Of a stretch of 64,000 nucleotides of DNA, positions 26,226 to 34,043 are shown piece after piece. The DNA lies in NCBI RefSeq assembly GCF_002217655.1, contig NZ_NEWK01000002.1, positions 125,164-189,163 of the forward strand, given 5' to 3'. Made by a program: the position numbers and the translations under genes. Position 1 is the first letter of the stretch; each line of letters begins with the position of its first letter. The notes under the pieces were generated by a model that ran no database searches, had not been told where the DNA came from, and worked only from the letters and a program-made list of their open reading frames with translations. Source of the stretch: Geobacillus thermocatenulatus. GTDB taxonomy: Bacteria > Bacillota > Bacilli > Bacillales > Anoxybacillaceae.

Positions 26226-27497
26226 ATGGAACAACAGTTGAAACGGAAGCAAGGGGCAGTATACGTCGAGGACATTTTGATCGCGTATCATACACTGAAG
26301 GATGTTGTTTTCCATACGCCGCTGCAAAAAAATCCGCTCTTGTCCGAACGGTACGAATGCAACGTCTATTTGAAGCGCGAAGATTTGCAAGTCGTGCGTT
26401 CGTTTAAGCTGCGCGGGGCGTACAACCGGATGAAGCATTTAACCGATGAGGAGCGGAAAAACGGGGTGGTATGCGCCAGCGCCGGCAACCATGCCCAAGG
26501 GGTGGCCTATTCATGCCGGGCGCTTGGGGTGCACGGAAAAATTTACATGCCGGCGACGACGCCGCGGCAAAAAGTGTCGCAAGTGCAGCTGTTTGGCAAA
26601 GACATGGTCGAGATCGTTCTTGTCGGCGACACGTTTGACGATTCCTACAACGAAGCGGTGAAGGGCGCCGAGGCGGAAGGGCGGACGTTCATCCATCCGT
26701 TTGATGATGAATACGTCATCGCCGGACAGGGGACGATTGGCGTCGAGGTGCTCAACGACTGCGATGAACCAATCGACTTTTTGTTCGCCAGCATCGGCGG
26801 CGGAGGATTGATGGCGGGACTTGGGACGTATGTGAAAAGCATTTCTCCGTCCACCAAAGTCATCGGGGTCGAGCCGGCTGGCGCCCCATCGATGAAAGCG
26901 GCGCTCGAGCACGGACATGTGATGACACTCGATGAAATCGACAAGTTCGTTGACGGCGCTGCCGTCAAGACGGTCGGGGAAAAGACATTCGCCTTATGCC
27001 GTGGGGTGCTTGATGACATCGTCGTCGTTCCGGAAGGAAAAGTATGCACGACGATTTTGGAGCTGTACAACGAAAACGCCATTGTCGCTGAACCGGCAGG
27101 GGCGCTGCCGATCGCCGCACTCGATTTTTACAAGGAACAAATCCGCGGCAAGACGGTCGTCTGCGTCATAAGCGGCGGCAACAACGACATCGACCGGATG
27201 CAGGAAATCAAAGAGCGCTCGATGATTTACGAAGGACTGCAGCACTATTTCATCGTCAACTTCCCGCAGCGGGCTGGGGCGTTGCGTGAGTTTTTGGATG
27301 AAGTGCTTGGGCCGACCGATGACATCACCCGGTTTGAATACACGAAGAAAAACAACAAAGAAAGCGGACCGGCGCTTGTGGGCATCGAGCTGAAACGGCG
27401 CGAAGACTACGCGCCGCTCATCGAGCGGATGAAGAAAAAAGGCTTCCCGTTCCAAGAGGTCAACAAAGACCCGAACTTGTTCCATCTATTGATTTGA
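26226..27497 (+). CDS. ilvA: Threonine dehydratase (biosynthetic)
   Basis: IlvA deaminates threonine to 2-oxobutanoate, the first step of isoleucine synthesis. The 423-residue protein has the PLP lysine in VRSFKLRGAYNRMK (Lys 61), the SAGNHAQGVAYSC motif, the IGGGGLMAGL phosphate loop and a C-terminal ACT-like domain (about 335-423, YFIVNFPQRAGALREFLDEV). It is the short form with a single regulatory domain, as in Bacillus. AAAGGGAACGAGAAC precedes the ATG. Confidence 0.95.
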   Translation: MEQQLKRKQGAVYVEDILIAYHTLKDVVFHTPLQKNPLLSERYECNVYLKREDLQVVRSFKLRGAYNRMKHLTDEERKNGVVCASAGNHAQGVAYSCRALGVHGKIYMPATTPRQKVSQVQLFGKDMVEIVLVGDTFDDSYNEAVKGAEAEGRTFIHPFDDEYVIAGQGTIGVEVLNDCDEPIDFLFASIGGGGLMAGLGTYVKSISPSTKVIGVEPAGAPSMKAALEHGHVMTLDEIDKFVDGAAVKTVGEKTFALCRGVLDDIVVVPEGKVCTTILELYNENAIVAEPAGALPIAALDFYKEQIRGKTVVCVISGGNNDIDRMQEIKERSMIYEGLQHYFIVNFPQRAGALREFLDEVLGPTDDITRFEYTKKNNKESGPALVGIELKRREDYAPLIERMKKKGFPFQEVNKDPNLFHLLI

Positions 27498-27555
27498 CGA
27501 AAAAAGTTGGAACAAATTCGCCGCATTCCGACATACTTTTTCACCGGATTGGTGT

Positions 27556-27561
27556 ATAATA
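27556..27561 (+). promoter_or_regulatory. -10 element of ypmP
   Basis: TATAAT in GGTGTATAATAAAAG lies 33 bases before the TTG start. The -35 is poor. It places the transcription start after 27565, which argues against the upstream TTG at 27507 as the start of ypmP. Confidence 0.5.
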
Positions 27562-27593
27562 AAAGTAAATCGGTGAAAAAGAGGATTGATATT

Positions 27594-27845
27594 TTGCTAT
27601 TCAAAAGCCTCGAGTTCAAAAACGCATATGGACAGAAGGTCAAGATTATCGAAATTCCTGTATTGGAGGAAGAGAACACATACCGATTCATGATCCAACT
27701 GCGCTTGGAGGCGTTTATTGCAAAAGTGTATCGGTCGAGAACAAACCGTTCCGTTTACTCGTTCCGCGAACATTTGAAGAAAGTGCTGAAATGGCCGGTA
27801 TATGAGCAGATCTTTCAAGAAACGGCGTTAAAACATAATGCATGA
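27594..27845 (+). CDS. ypmP: YpmP-like small protein (DUF2535)
   Basis: The TTG at 27594 behind AAAGAGGAT gives 83 residues starting (M)LFKSLEFKNAYGQKVKI. Length and position next to ilvA match B. subtilis YpmP. It contains basic and aromatic residues (AKVYRSRTNRSVYSFREHLK) and no membrane segment. The function is unknown. A very strong terminator follows. Confidence 0.8.
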   Translation: MLFKSLEFKNAYGQKVKIIEIPVLEEENTYRFMIQLRLEAFIAKVYRSRTNRSVYSFREHLKKVLKWPVYEQIFQETALKHNA

Positions 27846-27850
27846 TTGCT

Positions 27851-27886
27851 GTTGTTTTGTCCTTGGCGGCAAAACAACTTTTTTTT
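27851..27886 (+). terminator. Terminator after ypmP
   Basis: Perfect 9-bp stem GTTGTTTTG (27851-27859) with CAAAACAAC (27870-27878), followed by TTTTTTTT. Confidence 0.92.
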
Positions 27887-27950
27887 GGTGGGATTTTCGC
27901 CGGCTTCATTATATAATGGAAACGAGATCATCAGTATTAGGAGTGAACGA

Positions 27951-28130
27951 ATGAAATCAATCAAAATTGTAACCGACTCAACGGTCGATGTGCCGTTTTC
28001 TGTACTTGCGGAGCACGGCGTTGAAGTCGTTCCGCTTCATTTGACAGTGGATGGGGAGGCGTTGATCGACCGTGTGACGATCACCCCGGAACAATTTATG
28101 GCGAAAATGAAAGCGGTGCTTGATGAATAA
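27951..28130 (+). pseudogene. degV: degV, truncated to the N-terminal 59 residues
   Basis: The frame begins as a normal DegV-family fatty-acid-binding protein (MKSIKIVTDSTVDVPFSVLA, the TDST motif, VVPLHLTVDGE) behind GGAGTGAACGA and a TATAAT at 27912-27917. It stops at residue 59, whereas the family is about 280 residues. Nothing resembling the rest of DegV lies before ypmQ. The 250 bases after the break look like a transposon scar. The short peptide could not bind a fatty acid. Confidence 0.85.
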
Positions 28131-28385
28131 ACGACGTTGTTGACGGCATCAACATATTTTGGTCGAAAAGGAGCATTCCCGTTAGGAGCTTTTCCGGGGA
28201 CTTGATCAAAAAAAGCCCTCTTGGTATGATGCAGGGGTGTCAAACAACACCTACCATCATGCCAAGGAGGACTTCAGATGAATTGTACACAAAACGCGCA
28301 CCCTAGGTCTGTAAGATATCCACAAAACTGAAAAAGGATGTAAGGGATTTTGTCGAAAAATATTTTTTGGACACCCCTGAGAGGC
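28131..28385 (+). mobile_element. Insertion-sequence remnant between degV and ypmQ
   Basis: The region has a long imperfect hairpin (about 28219-28270, arms CTTGGTATGATG and CATCATGCCAAG), then AAGGAGG and an ATG at 28278 starting MNCTQNAHP. After one frame change it continues with TKLKKDVRDFVEKYF, which looks like the N-terminus of a transposase. CAGGGGTGTC at 28232 recurs inverted as GACACCCCTG at 28370-28379. A leader hairpin before a transposase start is common in IS elements. I cannot name the family. The element is a short, inactive fragment. Confidence 0.6.
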
Positions 28386-28430
28386 CGAAAAGCCTTGATA
28401 GATCAACATTTCTAGAGGGAGGACCTATCG

Positions 28431-29006
28431 ATGATGTGGAAACGAATCGCGCTTTTTCTCGTTGTTCTGTTGCTCGCTGCGTGCGGAAAAACGATTCCGG
28501 ATGCCAAAAATTGGCCGGTGGAGGACTTTACGTTTGTCGATCAGACCGGCAAGCCGTTTGGACTTCGCGACTTGAAAGGAAAAGTGTGGGTCGCCGATTT
28601 TATTTTTACGAATTGCGAAACGGTGTGCCCGCCGATGACCGCCCATATGGCCAAACTAAAGGAAATGGCAAAGAAAGAAGGACTGGATGTCGAGTTTGTT
28701 TCCTTCAGCGTCGACCCGGAAGTCGACACGCCGGAAAAACTGGCGGCGTATGCGAAACAATTTACAGATGATCTAGCAAACTGGCATTTGCTGACCGGAT
28801 ACAGCCCGGCCGAGATCAGCGAGCTGGCGCAAAAAAGCTTTAAAACGATCGTGCAAAAGCCGGCCAATGATGATCAAGTCATTCATGGCACAAGCTTTTA
28901 TCTTGTGGGTCCAGACGGCAAGGTGGTCCAAACGTACAGCGGCGTGCAAGATGTGCCGTACGATACAATTTTAGAGCATATCAAAATCGTGCAGTCGTCT
29001 CAATGA
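28431..29006 (+). CDS. ypmQ: SCO1/SenC-family lipoprotein YpmQ
   Basis: The BsSco-like protein delivers copper or thiol chemistry to the CuA site of cytochrome c oxidase on the outer membrane face. The 191-residue product has a lipobox (LLLAACGK, Cys 18), a thioredoxin-like fold and the copper/redox motif NCETVC (Cys 62 and 66), with the later ligand in VIHGTSFYL. AGAGGGAGGACC precedes the start. It directly follows the degV scar. Confidence 0.93.
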   Translation: MMWKRIALFLVVLLLAACGKTIPDAKNWPVEDFTFVDQTGKPFGLRDLKGKVWVADFIFTNCETVCPPMTAHMAKLKEMAKKEGLDVEFVSFSVDPEVDTPEKLAAYAKQFTDDLANWHLLTGYSPAEISELAQKSFKTIVQKPANDDQVIHGTSFYLVGPDGKVVQTYSGVQDVPYDTILEHIKIVQSSQ

Positions 29007-29045
29007 GGCAAAAACGGCTACCGCCTTTTTTGCCTTCTTTTCGTC
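29006..29045 (+). terminator. Hairpin after ypmQ
   Basis: AGGCAAAA (29006-29013) pairs with TTTTGCCT (29028-29035) around an inner GGC/GCC, followed by TCTTTTCG. It is a probable terminator or attenuator between ypmQ and ypmR. Confidence 0.6.
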
Positions 29046-29081
29046 TTTCCTCTTGTTGCGGCAAAAGGCAGGTGTCAAACG

Positions 29082-29864
29082 ATGAAACGATGGGGATGGT
29101 TGTTGTGCTGCTGGCTGCTCGCCGGATGCATGTCGCTTGCGGCGGACGGAAAGCCGGAGCGCCTGCCTGAAGCGGCTGTCAAGCAAACGGAAGCAAAGCC
29201 GCTTCCGAAAGATATTCATTTGGTCGCTTTGGGCGATTCATTGACGGAAGGAGTGGGGGACGGCGAAGGGAAAGGCGGATATGTCGGCCGCCTTGTCCCG
29301 CTCCTTTCGGCAGAAGAGGGGGTGCGGACCGTCACCGTAGCGAATTTCGGGAAGCGCGGCCGGCGCATCGCGGAGCTGGAGCCGGTGATCAACGCTCATC
29401 AAGACGAGCTCCAACGAGCGGATTTGATTTTGCTGACGATTGGCGGCAACGATGTGATGAACGTCGTACGCTCACATTTTTTCGACTTGTCGCGCCAGCG
29501 GTTTCAGCAAGCCGCGGAGCGATTCGCTGGCCGATTGGACCATCTACTCATCGCGCTTCGCACGATCAATCCCGATGCGGTCATTTTGCTTATTGGCTTA
29601 TACAACCCGTTTTCCACGACGCTGCCGAACATCCCAGAAATCGATGATGTCATTGCCGAGTGGAACAAGGCAAGCCAAGCGGTGCTTTCCCGTTATGACC
29701 GGACGATGTTCGTGGATATTCAAGACATCTTTGCCGATCGTGATGATTTGCTCTACCGCGATGAATTCCATCCGAATGCTGCGGGATACGAACAGATGGC
29801 GATGCGGGTGTATGAAGCGCTAAAAGAACGAAAAGAATGGTGGATAGGGAGTTTGCTGCAATGA
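29082..29864 (+). CDS. ypmR: SGNH/GDSL hydrolase lipoprotein YpmR
   Basis: A 260-residue lipoprotein (lipobox LLAGC near residue 16) with a GDSL-type esterase domain: block I ALGDSLTEGVGD, block III LLTIGGNDVMN and the C-terminal DEFHPNAAGYEQMA with the catalytic Asp and His. It acts outside the cell on an unknown ester. It overlaps ypmS by ATGA. Confidence 0.9.
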   Translation: MKRWGWLLCCWLLAGCMSLAADGKPERLPEAAVKQTEAKPLPKDIHLVALGDSLTEGVGDGEGKGGYVGRLVPLLSAEEGVRTVTVANFGKRGRRIAELEPVINAHQDELQRADLILLTIGGNDVMNVVRSHFFDLSRQRFQQAAERFAGRLDHLLIALRTINPDAVILLIGLYNPFSTTLPNIPEIDDVIAEWNKASQAVLSRYDRTMFVDIQDIFADRDDLLYRDEFHPNAAGYEQMAMRVYEALKERKEWWIGSLLQ

Positions 29865-30436
29865 ATTGGAAACGAGCGTTTTGGATGTTGGCGGCTGTCA
29901 ACGCCGCGGTTCTCGTTTGGGCTGTCGCTTGGCTGTTCGAACCCGCTTCACCGGTGAAGCGGCCAGCGCGCCCCAATATGGAGGGAGCTTCGTTTACAGT
30001 ATACTCGAAGAAGGAGCATTTGAACGCCGTCATAAACGACTATTTGACAGAAAAAACGAAAGGCCATCGGCTCCAGTACGATGTCTGGCTTGCCGACCGC
30101 GTCTATGTTTCAAGCGAAATCCCCATTTTAGGCCGTTCGGTCGAACTTGTCGTCTCGTTTGTGCCAAAAGTCGTCAAAGGGGGGAATGTCGAGCTCACCG
30201 AGCCGACGATTTCGCTTGGCGATTGGAAGCTGCCGGTGACGTCTGTGCTTCGCTACTTGCAAAAGCACGCTCCGCTGCCGGATGAAGTGGCGATTGACCC
30301 GGAGCACACCCGCGTCTACGTCGCGCTCACGGACATTCGCTTTGGCAACGGCTATCAAGTGGCGGCGAAAAAAATCGATTTGGCCGCCGATGAGATCGTG
30401 TTTACGTTAACGATTCCGACGAAGCAGCATCAGTAA
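29861..30436 (+). CDS. ypmS: YpmS-like membrane-anchored protein (DUF2140)
   Basis: ATG 29861 overlaps the ypmR stop and gives 191 residues. One N-terminal helix (RAFWMLAAVNAAVLVWAVAW) anchors an outside domain with the family segment ILGRSVELVVSFVPKVVKGG and conserved Pro-rich LRYLQKHAPLPDEV. The function is unknown. The fixed ypmR-ypmS pairing suggests that they act on the same surface substrate. Confidence 0.85.
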   Translation: MNWKRAFWMLAAVNAAVLVWAVAWLFEPASPVKRPARPNMEGASFTVYSKKEHLNAVINDYLTEKTKGHRLQYDVWLADRVYVSSEIPILGRSVELVVSFVPKVVKGGNVELTEPTISLGDWKLPVTSVLRYLQKHAPLPDEVAIDPEHTRVYVALTDIRFGNGYQVAAKKIDLAADEIVFTLTIPTKQHQ

Positions 30437-30440
30437 AAAA

Positions 30441-30485
30441 GGGCTGACCTAAAACGCACCCGCGTTTTGGGTCAGCCCCTTTTTT
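30441..30485. terminator. Strong terminator between ypmS and rsmF
   Basis: A 15-bp-class stem, GGGCTGACC and AAAACGC arms (30441-30457) with GCGTTTT and GGTCAGCCC (30462-30478), followed by CTTTTTT on the plus strand. On the minus strand it may also end rsmF transcription. Confidence 0.92.
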
Positions 30486-30524
30486 GCGATTGGGAGCTCC
30501 TTTGCCATCTGCTTTTCCGACGTT

Positions 30525-31889
30525 TTAGACGAGGCGCAGCCCTTTTGGATAAAAGTTTTTCACTGTTCCTTTCACTTCTTTCCCCCAGGCGAACGGAAAT
30601 CCATCCACGGCCACAAGCAGCCAACCGCGGTCGCCGCCGGTGGAAAGCGTCTCGCCGCGCCAATAGCGGACGATGTCCTCGCTTGTGCTTGCCAGATCGA
30701 GCACATGTCGTGCTTCTTCCGTCCGCAACGATAGCGCGAGGGCGTGATTCGGCTCCAACCGCTCCTTTTTTACTTCACCCAAGTGCAATCCAGCACGCAT
30801 GACTTTCATGCCGGATAAATCCGGACAGCGTTCGGGCAACATAGCCAAATGGGGGCCAAATGACATGAACGTGCCGTCTCGCTCTGTCCGCAATGCCTCT
30901 TGTTCAAACTGGCGATACAGGCGGATCGCGGCTTTTGGCGCGCTCGATTTCGCCCACCGCCCCCGCCAAGGTGAGGTGGAGCGCTGCTTTTGCAGTTTGG
31001 CGACAAAATGCCCTTCCCCTTTCAGACGGTGCGGCCAAAGGCGGGCGGCGTGGACGAGATCGGATCGATTGGTTTTCGTCCATTCTGGACGCCCTGGCTC
31101 AAGCCCTCCCGCTTTGGCGATCGGCAACAGCCGCAAGTCATCGTGCGCCTCAAGCAGCCATTCAATCGTTTGCTCGTTTTCCTCCGGAGAGAACGTGCAC
31201 GTGGAATAGACGAGAATGCCGCCTTCTTTCAGCATCGCATAGGCGCTTTCCAAAATGCGCCGCTGTCTGGCCGCACATTCTTCCACATAAGCCGGGCTCC
31301 AAAAGGAAACGGCGTCTTCATCCTTGCGAAACATGCCTTCGCCGGAACAGGGGGCGTCGACTAAAATTTTGTCAAAAAAGCCCGGAAACCGCTCGGCAAG
31401 CGCCTCGGGAGTTTCATTGACGACAACGGTGTTCGTCAAGCCGAACCGTTCGACGTTCTCTGCGAGCGCTTTGACCCGTTTCGGGTGGATTTCGTTGGCG
31501 ACAAGCAGCCCTTTGTTTTCCATCATCGCTCCAAGCTGGGTCGTTTTTCCGCCAGGGGCGGCGCACAAGTCAAGCACTGTCTCCCCAGGGGCGGGACGCA
31601 ACGTTTCGGCGACCGCCATCGCGCTCGGTTCTTGAATGTAATACAGGCCGGCCGCATGGTACGGATGCTTTCCCGGCTGTTCGTCCGGCTCATAATAAAA
31701 CCCGGTCGGGCAAAACGGCACCGGGGAAAGGGAAAAGGGCGCCGTTTTTGCCCATGCGCCCGGGTCGGTTTTCAATGGATTGACGCGCAAGCCGTTGATT
31801 TTTTCGTTTTCATAAACAGCGAAAAACTCGTCTGCTTCTTCATCAAGCAGCTTCTTCATTTTCGCGACAAATGCTTCCGGCAATCTCAA
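30525..31889 (-). CDS. rsmF: RNA m5C methyltransferase, NOL1/NOP2/Sun family (RsmF-like)
   Basis: The 454-residue protein has LCAAPGGKTTQL (SAM loop), the two catalytic-cysteine motifs DAPCSGEGM and YSTCTFSPEENE, and a C-terminal PUA-like/RNA-binding domain (about 290-454). It corresponds to RsmF/YebU-type 16S rRNA cytosine-5 methyltransferases, and the target position in Geobacillus is inferred. It is convergent with ypmS and upstream of nothing obvious. Confidence 0.88.
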   Translation of the reverse strand: MRLPEAFVAKMKKLLDEEADEFFAVYENEKINGLRVNPLKTDPGAWAKTAPFSLSPVPFCPTGFYYEPDEQPGKHPYHAAGLYYIQEPSAMAVAETLRPAPGETVLDLCAAPGGKTTQLGAMMENKGLLVANEIHPKRVKALAENVERFGLTNTVVVNETPEALAERFPGFFDKILVDAPCSGEGMFRKDEDAVSFWSPAYVEECAARQRRILESAYAMLKEGGILVYSTCTFSPEENEQTIEWLLEAHDDLRLLPIAKAGGLEPGRPEWTKTNRSDLVHAARLWPHRLKGEGHFVAKLQKQRSTSPWRGRWAKSSAPKAAIRLYRQFEQEALRTERDGTFMSFGPHLAMLPERCPDLSGMKVMRAGLHLGEVKKERLEPNHALALSLRTEEARHVLDLASTSEDIVRYWRGETLSTGGDRGWLLVAVDGFPFAWGKEVKGTVKNFYPKGLRLV

Positions 31890-31917
31890 CGCAACAAACT
31901 CCTTTCTCCGTCCGTCG

Positions 31918-32511
31918 TCATGAGCGTTTGCCTGGCCATTTCACTTTTGGCTCCGTTTTGTTCAAGATGCGCTTGATGTTGGCGCGATGACGATAAAAGA
32001 TAAACGAAGCCAGCAACAACACTGCCACCGTCAATGGAATGTCGTCCGTGAAAAAGACGGTGTACACGACCGCGTACAGCGCCGCGGCCATCGATGACAG
32101 CGAGACGTAGCGTGAAATGGCCAAGACGACAAGAAACACGGCGATGAGCGACAAAAAGAACAACGGCGAATAAAACAGCATCACCCCGCCCGATGTCGCC
32201 ACCGCCTTGCCGCCGCGGAACTTGGCGAACACCGGATACATATGGCCGACAACTGCCACCGCCCCGGCCAAAAGCGGATGCACGGGGACGGAAAAAAGCA
32301 TCGGCAAGCTCGCCGCCAGCGTCCCTTTTAGCATATCGCCGACAATGACGATCGTTCCCGCTTTCGCCCCAAGCACGCGGAACGTGTTTGTTCCCCCAAG
32401 ATTGCCGCTCCCGTGTTCGCGGATGTCGATCCCGTAGCCGATTTTCCCGACAAGAAGGCCAAACGGAATCGAGCCGAGAAGATAAGCAAGAAGCAAAATG
32501 AGTGCGGTCAT
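31918..32511 (-). CDS. plsY: Acyl-phosphate glycerol-3-phosphate acyltransferase PlsY
   Basis: PlsY makes lysophosphatidic acid from acyl phosphate and glycerol 3-phosphate in the membrane. ATG 32511 lies 9 bases behind AAAGGGTG and gives 197 residues (GTG 32523 would add four). The catalytic motifs are [20 protein letters not shown] and [13 protein letters not shown]. There are about five membrane helices. In B. subtilis plsY is divergent from yneT, but here yneT is 20 kb away. Confidence 0.95.
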   Translation of the reverse strand: MTALILLLAYLLGSIPFGLLVGKIGYGIDIREHGSGNLGGTNTFRVLGAKAGTIVIVGDMLKGTLAASLPMLFSVPVHPLLAGAVAVVGHMYPVFAKFRGGKAVATSGGVMLFYSPLFFLSLIAVFLVVLAISRYVSLSSMAAALYAVVYTVFFTDDIPLTVAVLLLASFIFYRHRANIKRILNKTEPKVKWPGKRS

Positions 32512-32684
32512 CGAATCAAACACCCTTTACTCAACAAGTTTGTGCATGTTTCTATTTTAACATGCACGAGCGAAAACGGTAGACAGGAATTTTGCATTTC
32601 AAGAATATAGCCGCTAAACTGAAAAGAAGAAACGGGCTGTCGGAACGTCCGTCCGACCCCGGACCGATGAAGAAAGGAGCGACC

Positions 32685-33113
32685 ATGATGAAAACGACGG
32701 TTGTATGGAACGGAAACATGTCATTCAGCGGCCAAAGCGCTTCCGGTGTCACCATTCCGATCGACGCGGCCAAAGACGTCGGCGGCAACGATTCAGGCGC
32801 TCGGCCGATGGAGCTGTTGCTTCACGCCTTAGCCGGCTGCACCGGCATTGACATCGTTTTGATCTTGCGGAAAATGCGGCTTGATGTCCGCGCGTTTTCG
32901 ATGGAAGTCGAAGGAACGCGCGCCGATGACCATCCGAAGCGGTTTACCGACATTCATATTCATTACGCGCTCGAAGGCGATTTGCCGGAAGACAAGGTCG
33001 TCCGCGCCATTCGGTTGTCAAAAGAAAAATATTGTTCCGTTTCCCATTCGTTAAATGCCGCCATTACAGCGAGCTATTCGATCAACGGCGTGCGCGGGAA
33101 GGAGACGATCTAA
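32685..33113 (+). CDS. OsmC/Ohr family protein
   Basis: The 142-residue product starts at ATG 32685 behind AAAGGAG and has the two redox cysteines of the family in LAGCTGIDIVLIL and KYCSVSHSLN. It resembles the YhfA/OsmC subgroup, thiol peroxidases acting on organic hydroperoxides. The upstream frame continues but has no ribosome site. Confidence 0.9.
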   Translation: MMKTTVVWNGNMSFSGQSASGVTIPIDAAKDVGGNDSGARPMELLLHALAGCTGIDIVLILRKMRLDVRAFSMEVEGTRADDHPKRFTDIHIHYALEGDLPEDKVVRAIRLSKEKYCSVSHSLNAAITASYSINGVRGKETI

Positions 33114-33177
33114 CAAGGAGAAGGGCTTGACGTTCATGGCCGTTTCGCGTGGCATAGCGCTGAATGACAATACGATG

Positions 33178-33214
33178 AAAAAGGTGTTCCGATCGTTTGC
33201 GGAACACCTTTTTT
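33178..33214 (+). terminator. Terminator of the OsmC gene
   Basis: Stem AAAAGGTGTTCC (33178-33190) with GGAACACCTTTT (33200-33213), ending in a T run. It lies directly against the broken edge of the amtB relic. Confidence 0.88.
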
Positions 33215-33217
33215 GTG

Positions 33218-33775
33218 TTCGAACTGAAAAAGTACGGAAAAGCCGATCCAAGCATGGTCATGAACGGTGTATTGTCCGGTCTGGTGGCCATTACGGCCGG
33301 TTGCGCCTTCGTTTCGCAATGGAGCGCGGTGCTGATCGGTCTTGTGAGCGGCGTCATCGTCGTCTATGCGACGCTGTTGGTCGATGCGTTGAAAATTGAC
33401 GACCCGGTCGGTGCGGTGGCGGTTCATGGGTTTAATGGGGTGTTTGGCACGCTCGCCGTCGGCTTGTTCGACTCGACGCAAGGATTGTTGACGACCGGTC
33501 ATGCGTCGTTGTTCATCACCCAACTGCTTGGCGCGTTGACGGTCATCGTTTGGGGCTTCGTCAGCGGTGCGCTCATCGCGAATGTGTGCGACAGCACGGT
33601 CGGGCTCCGGGCGACAGAGCGTGAGGAAGAAGAAGGACTCGATATGGCGTACCACGGCATTCCGGCTTACAATGAACTCGAGCGGTTTGCCGATCTCCCG
33701 GGCGGGTTGTACGATTTTGAGGAGACGACCGGCATTCGCGTTGCTCCGTTAAACAAGAAAAACGCGGTCGGTTGA
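33218..33775 (+). pseudogene. amtB: Ammonium transporter amtB, C-terminal part only
   Basis: About 186 codons encode the last part of an AmtB/NrgA transporter: KADPSMVMNGVLSGLVAIT, AVHGFNGVFGTLAVGLFD, an HASLFITQLLG helix and a cytosolic tail. A full protein has about 400-450 residues and eleven helices. The first half is absent, and the sequence begins immediately after another gene's terminator with no ribosome site. A frame beginning at GTG 33215 exists but is unlikely to make a working channel. Confidence 0.88.
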
Positions 33776-33782
33776 ACGCTCT

Positions 33783-33815
33783 CCCACCTACGCTTGTGCT
33801 TCGAGGTGGGAGATT
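33783..33815. repeat. IS605/IS200-type terminal hairpin scar
   Basis: CTCCCACCT pairs with AGGTGGGAG across a CGCTTGTGCTTCG-type loop, followed by ATTCTTGGGAAC. This is the end structure of IS605-OrfB (TnpB) elements in thermophilic bacilli. It begins eight bases after the amtB stop. No transposase remains. Confidence 0.65.
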
Positions 33816-33865
33816 CTTGGGAACACCCGCCCCACGGCTGGCTGTCCACCGAGCTAAACAAGGAA

Positions 33866-33908
33866 AGGCTGTCCGATCAACAGACTCTATCGGGCGGTCT
33901 TTTTTTGT
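33866..33908 (+). terminator. Terminator downstream of the amtB relic
   Basis: An imperfect stem (AGGCTGTCCGAT with ATCGGGCGGTCT) is followed by TTTTTTTG. It probably ended the original ammonium-transport operon. Confidence 0.6.
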
Positions 33909-34043
33909 TTCTGTTGTTCTCAACAGTTAGTTGTGAATTTACAAAATATTTACAAAAAAATCACCCTTTCTGCTCTATGATTGTATGGACTCGCAAGGAT
34001 ATAATGGGAGTGAACGAGAAGGCGAGAGAAAGGGGAACCGGGA

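Noticed and set aside
28232-28379. A complete 148-bp MITE bounded by CAGGGGTGTC inverted repeats
   Set aside because: The left repeat lies inside a larger hairpin whose outer arm is beyond it and no target duplication is seen, so the two repeats may not be the true element ends.
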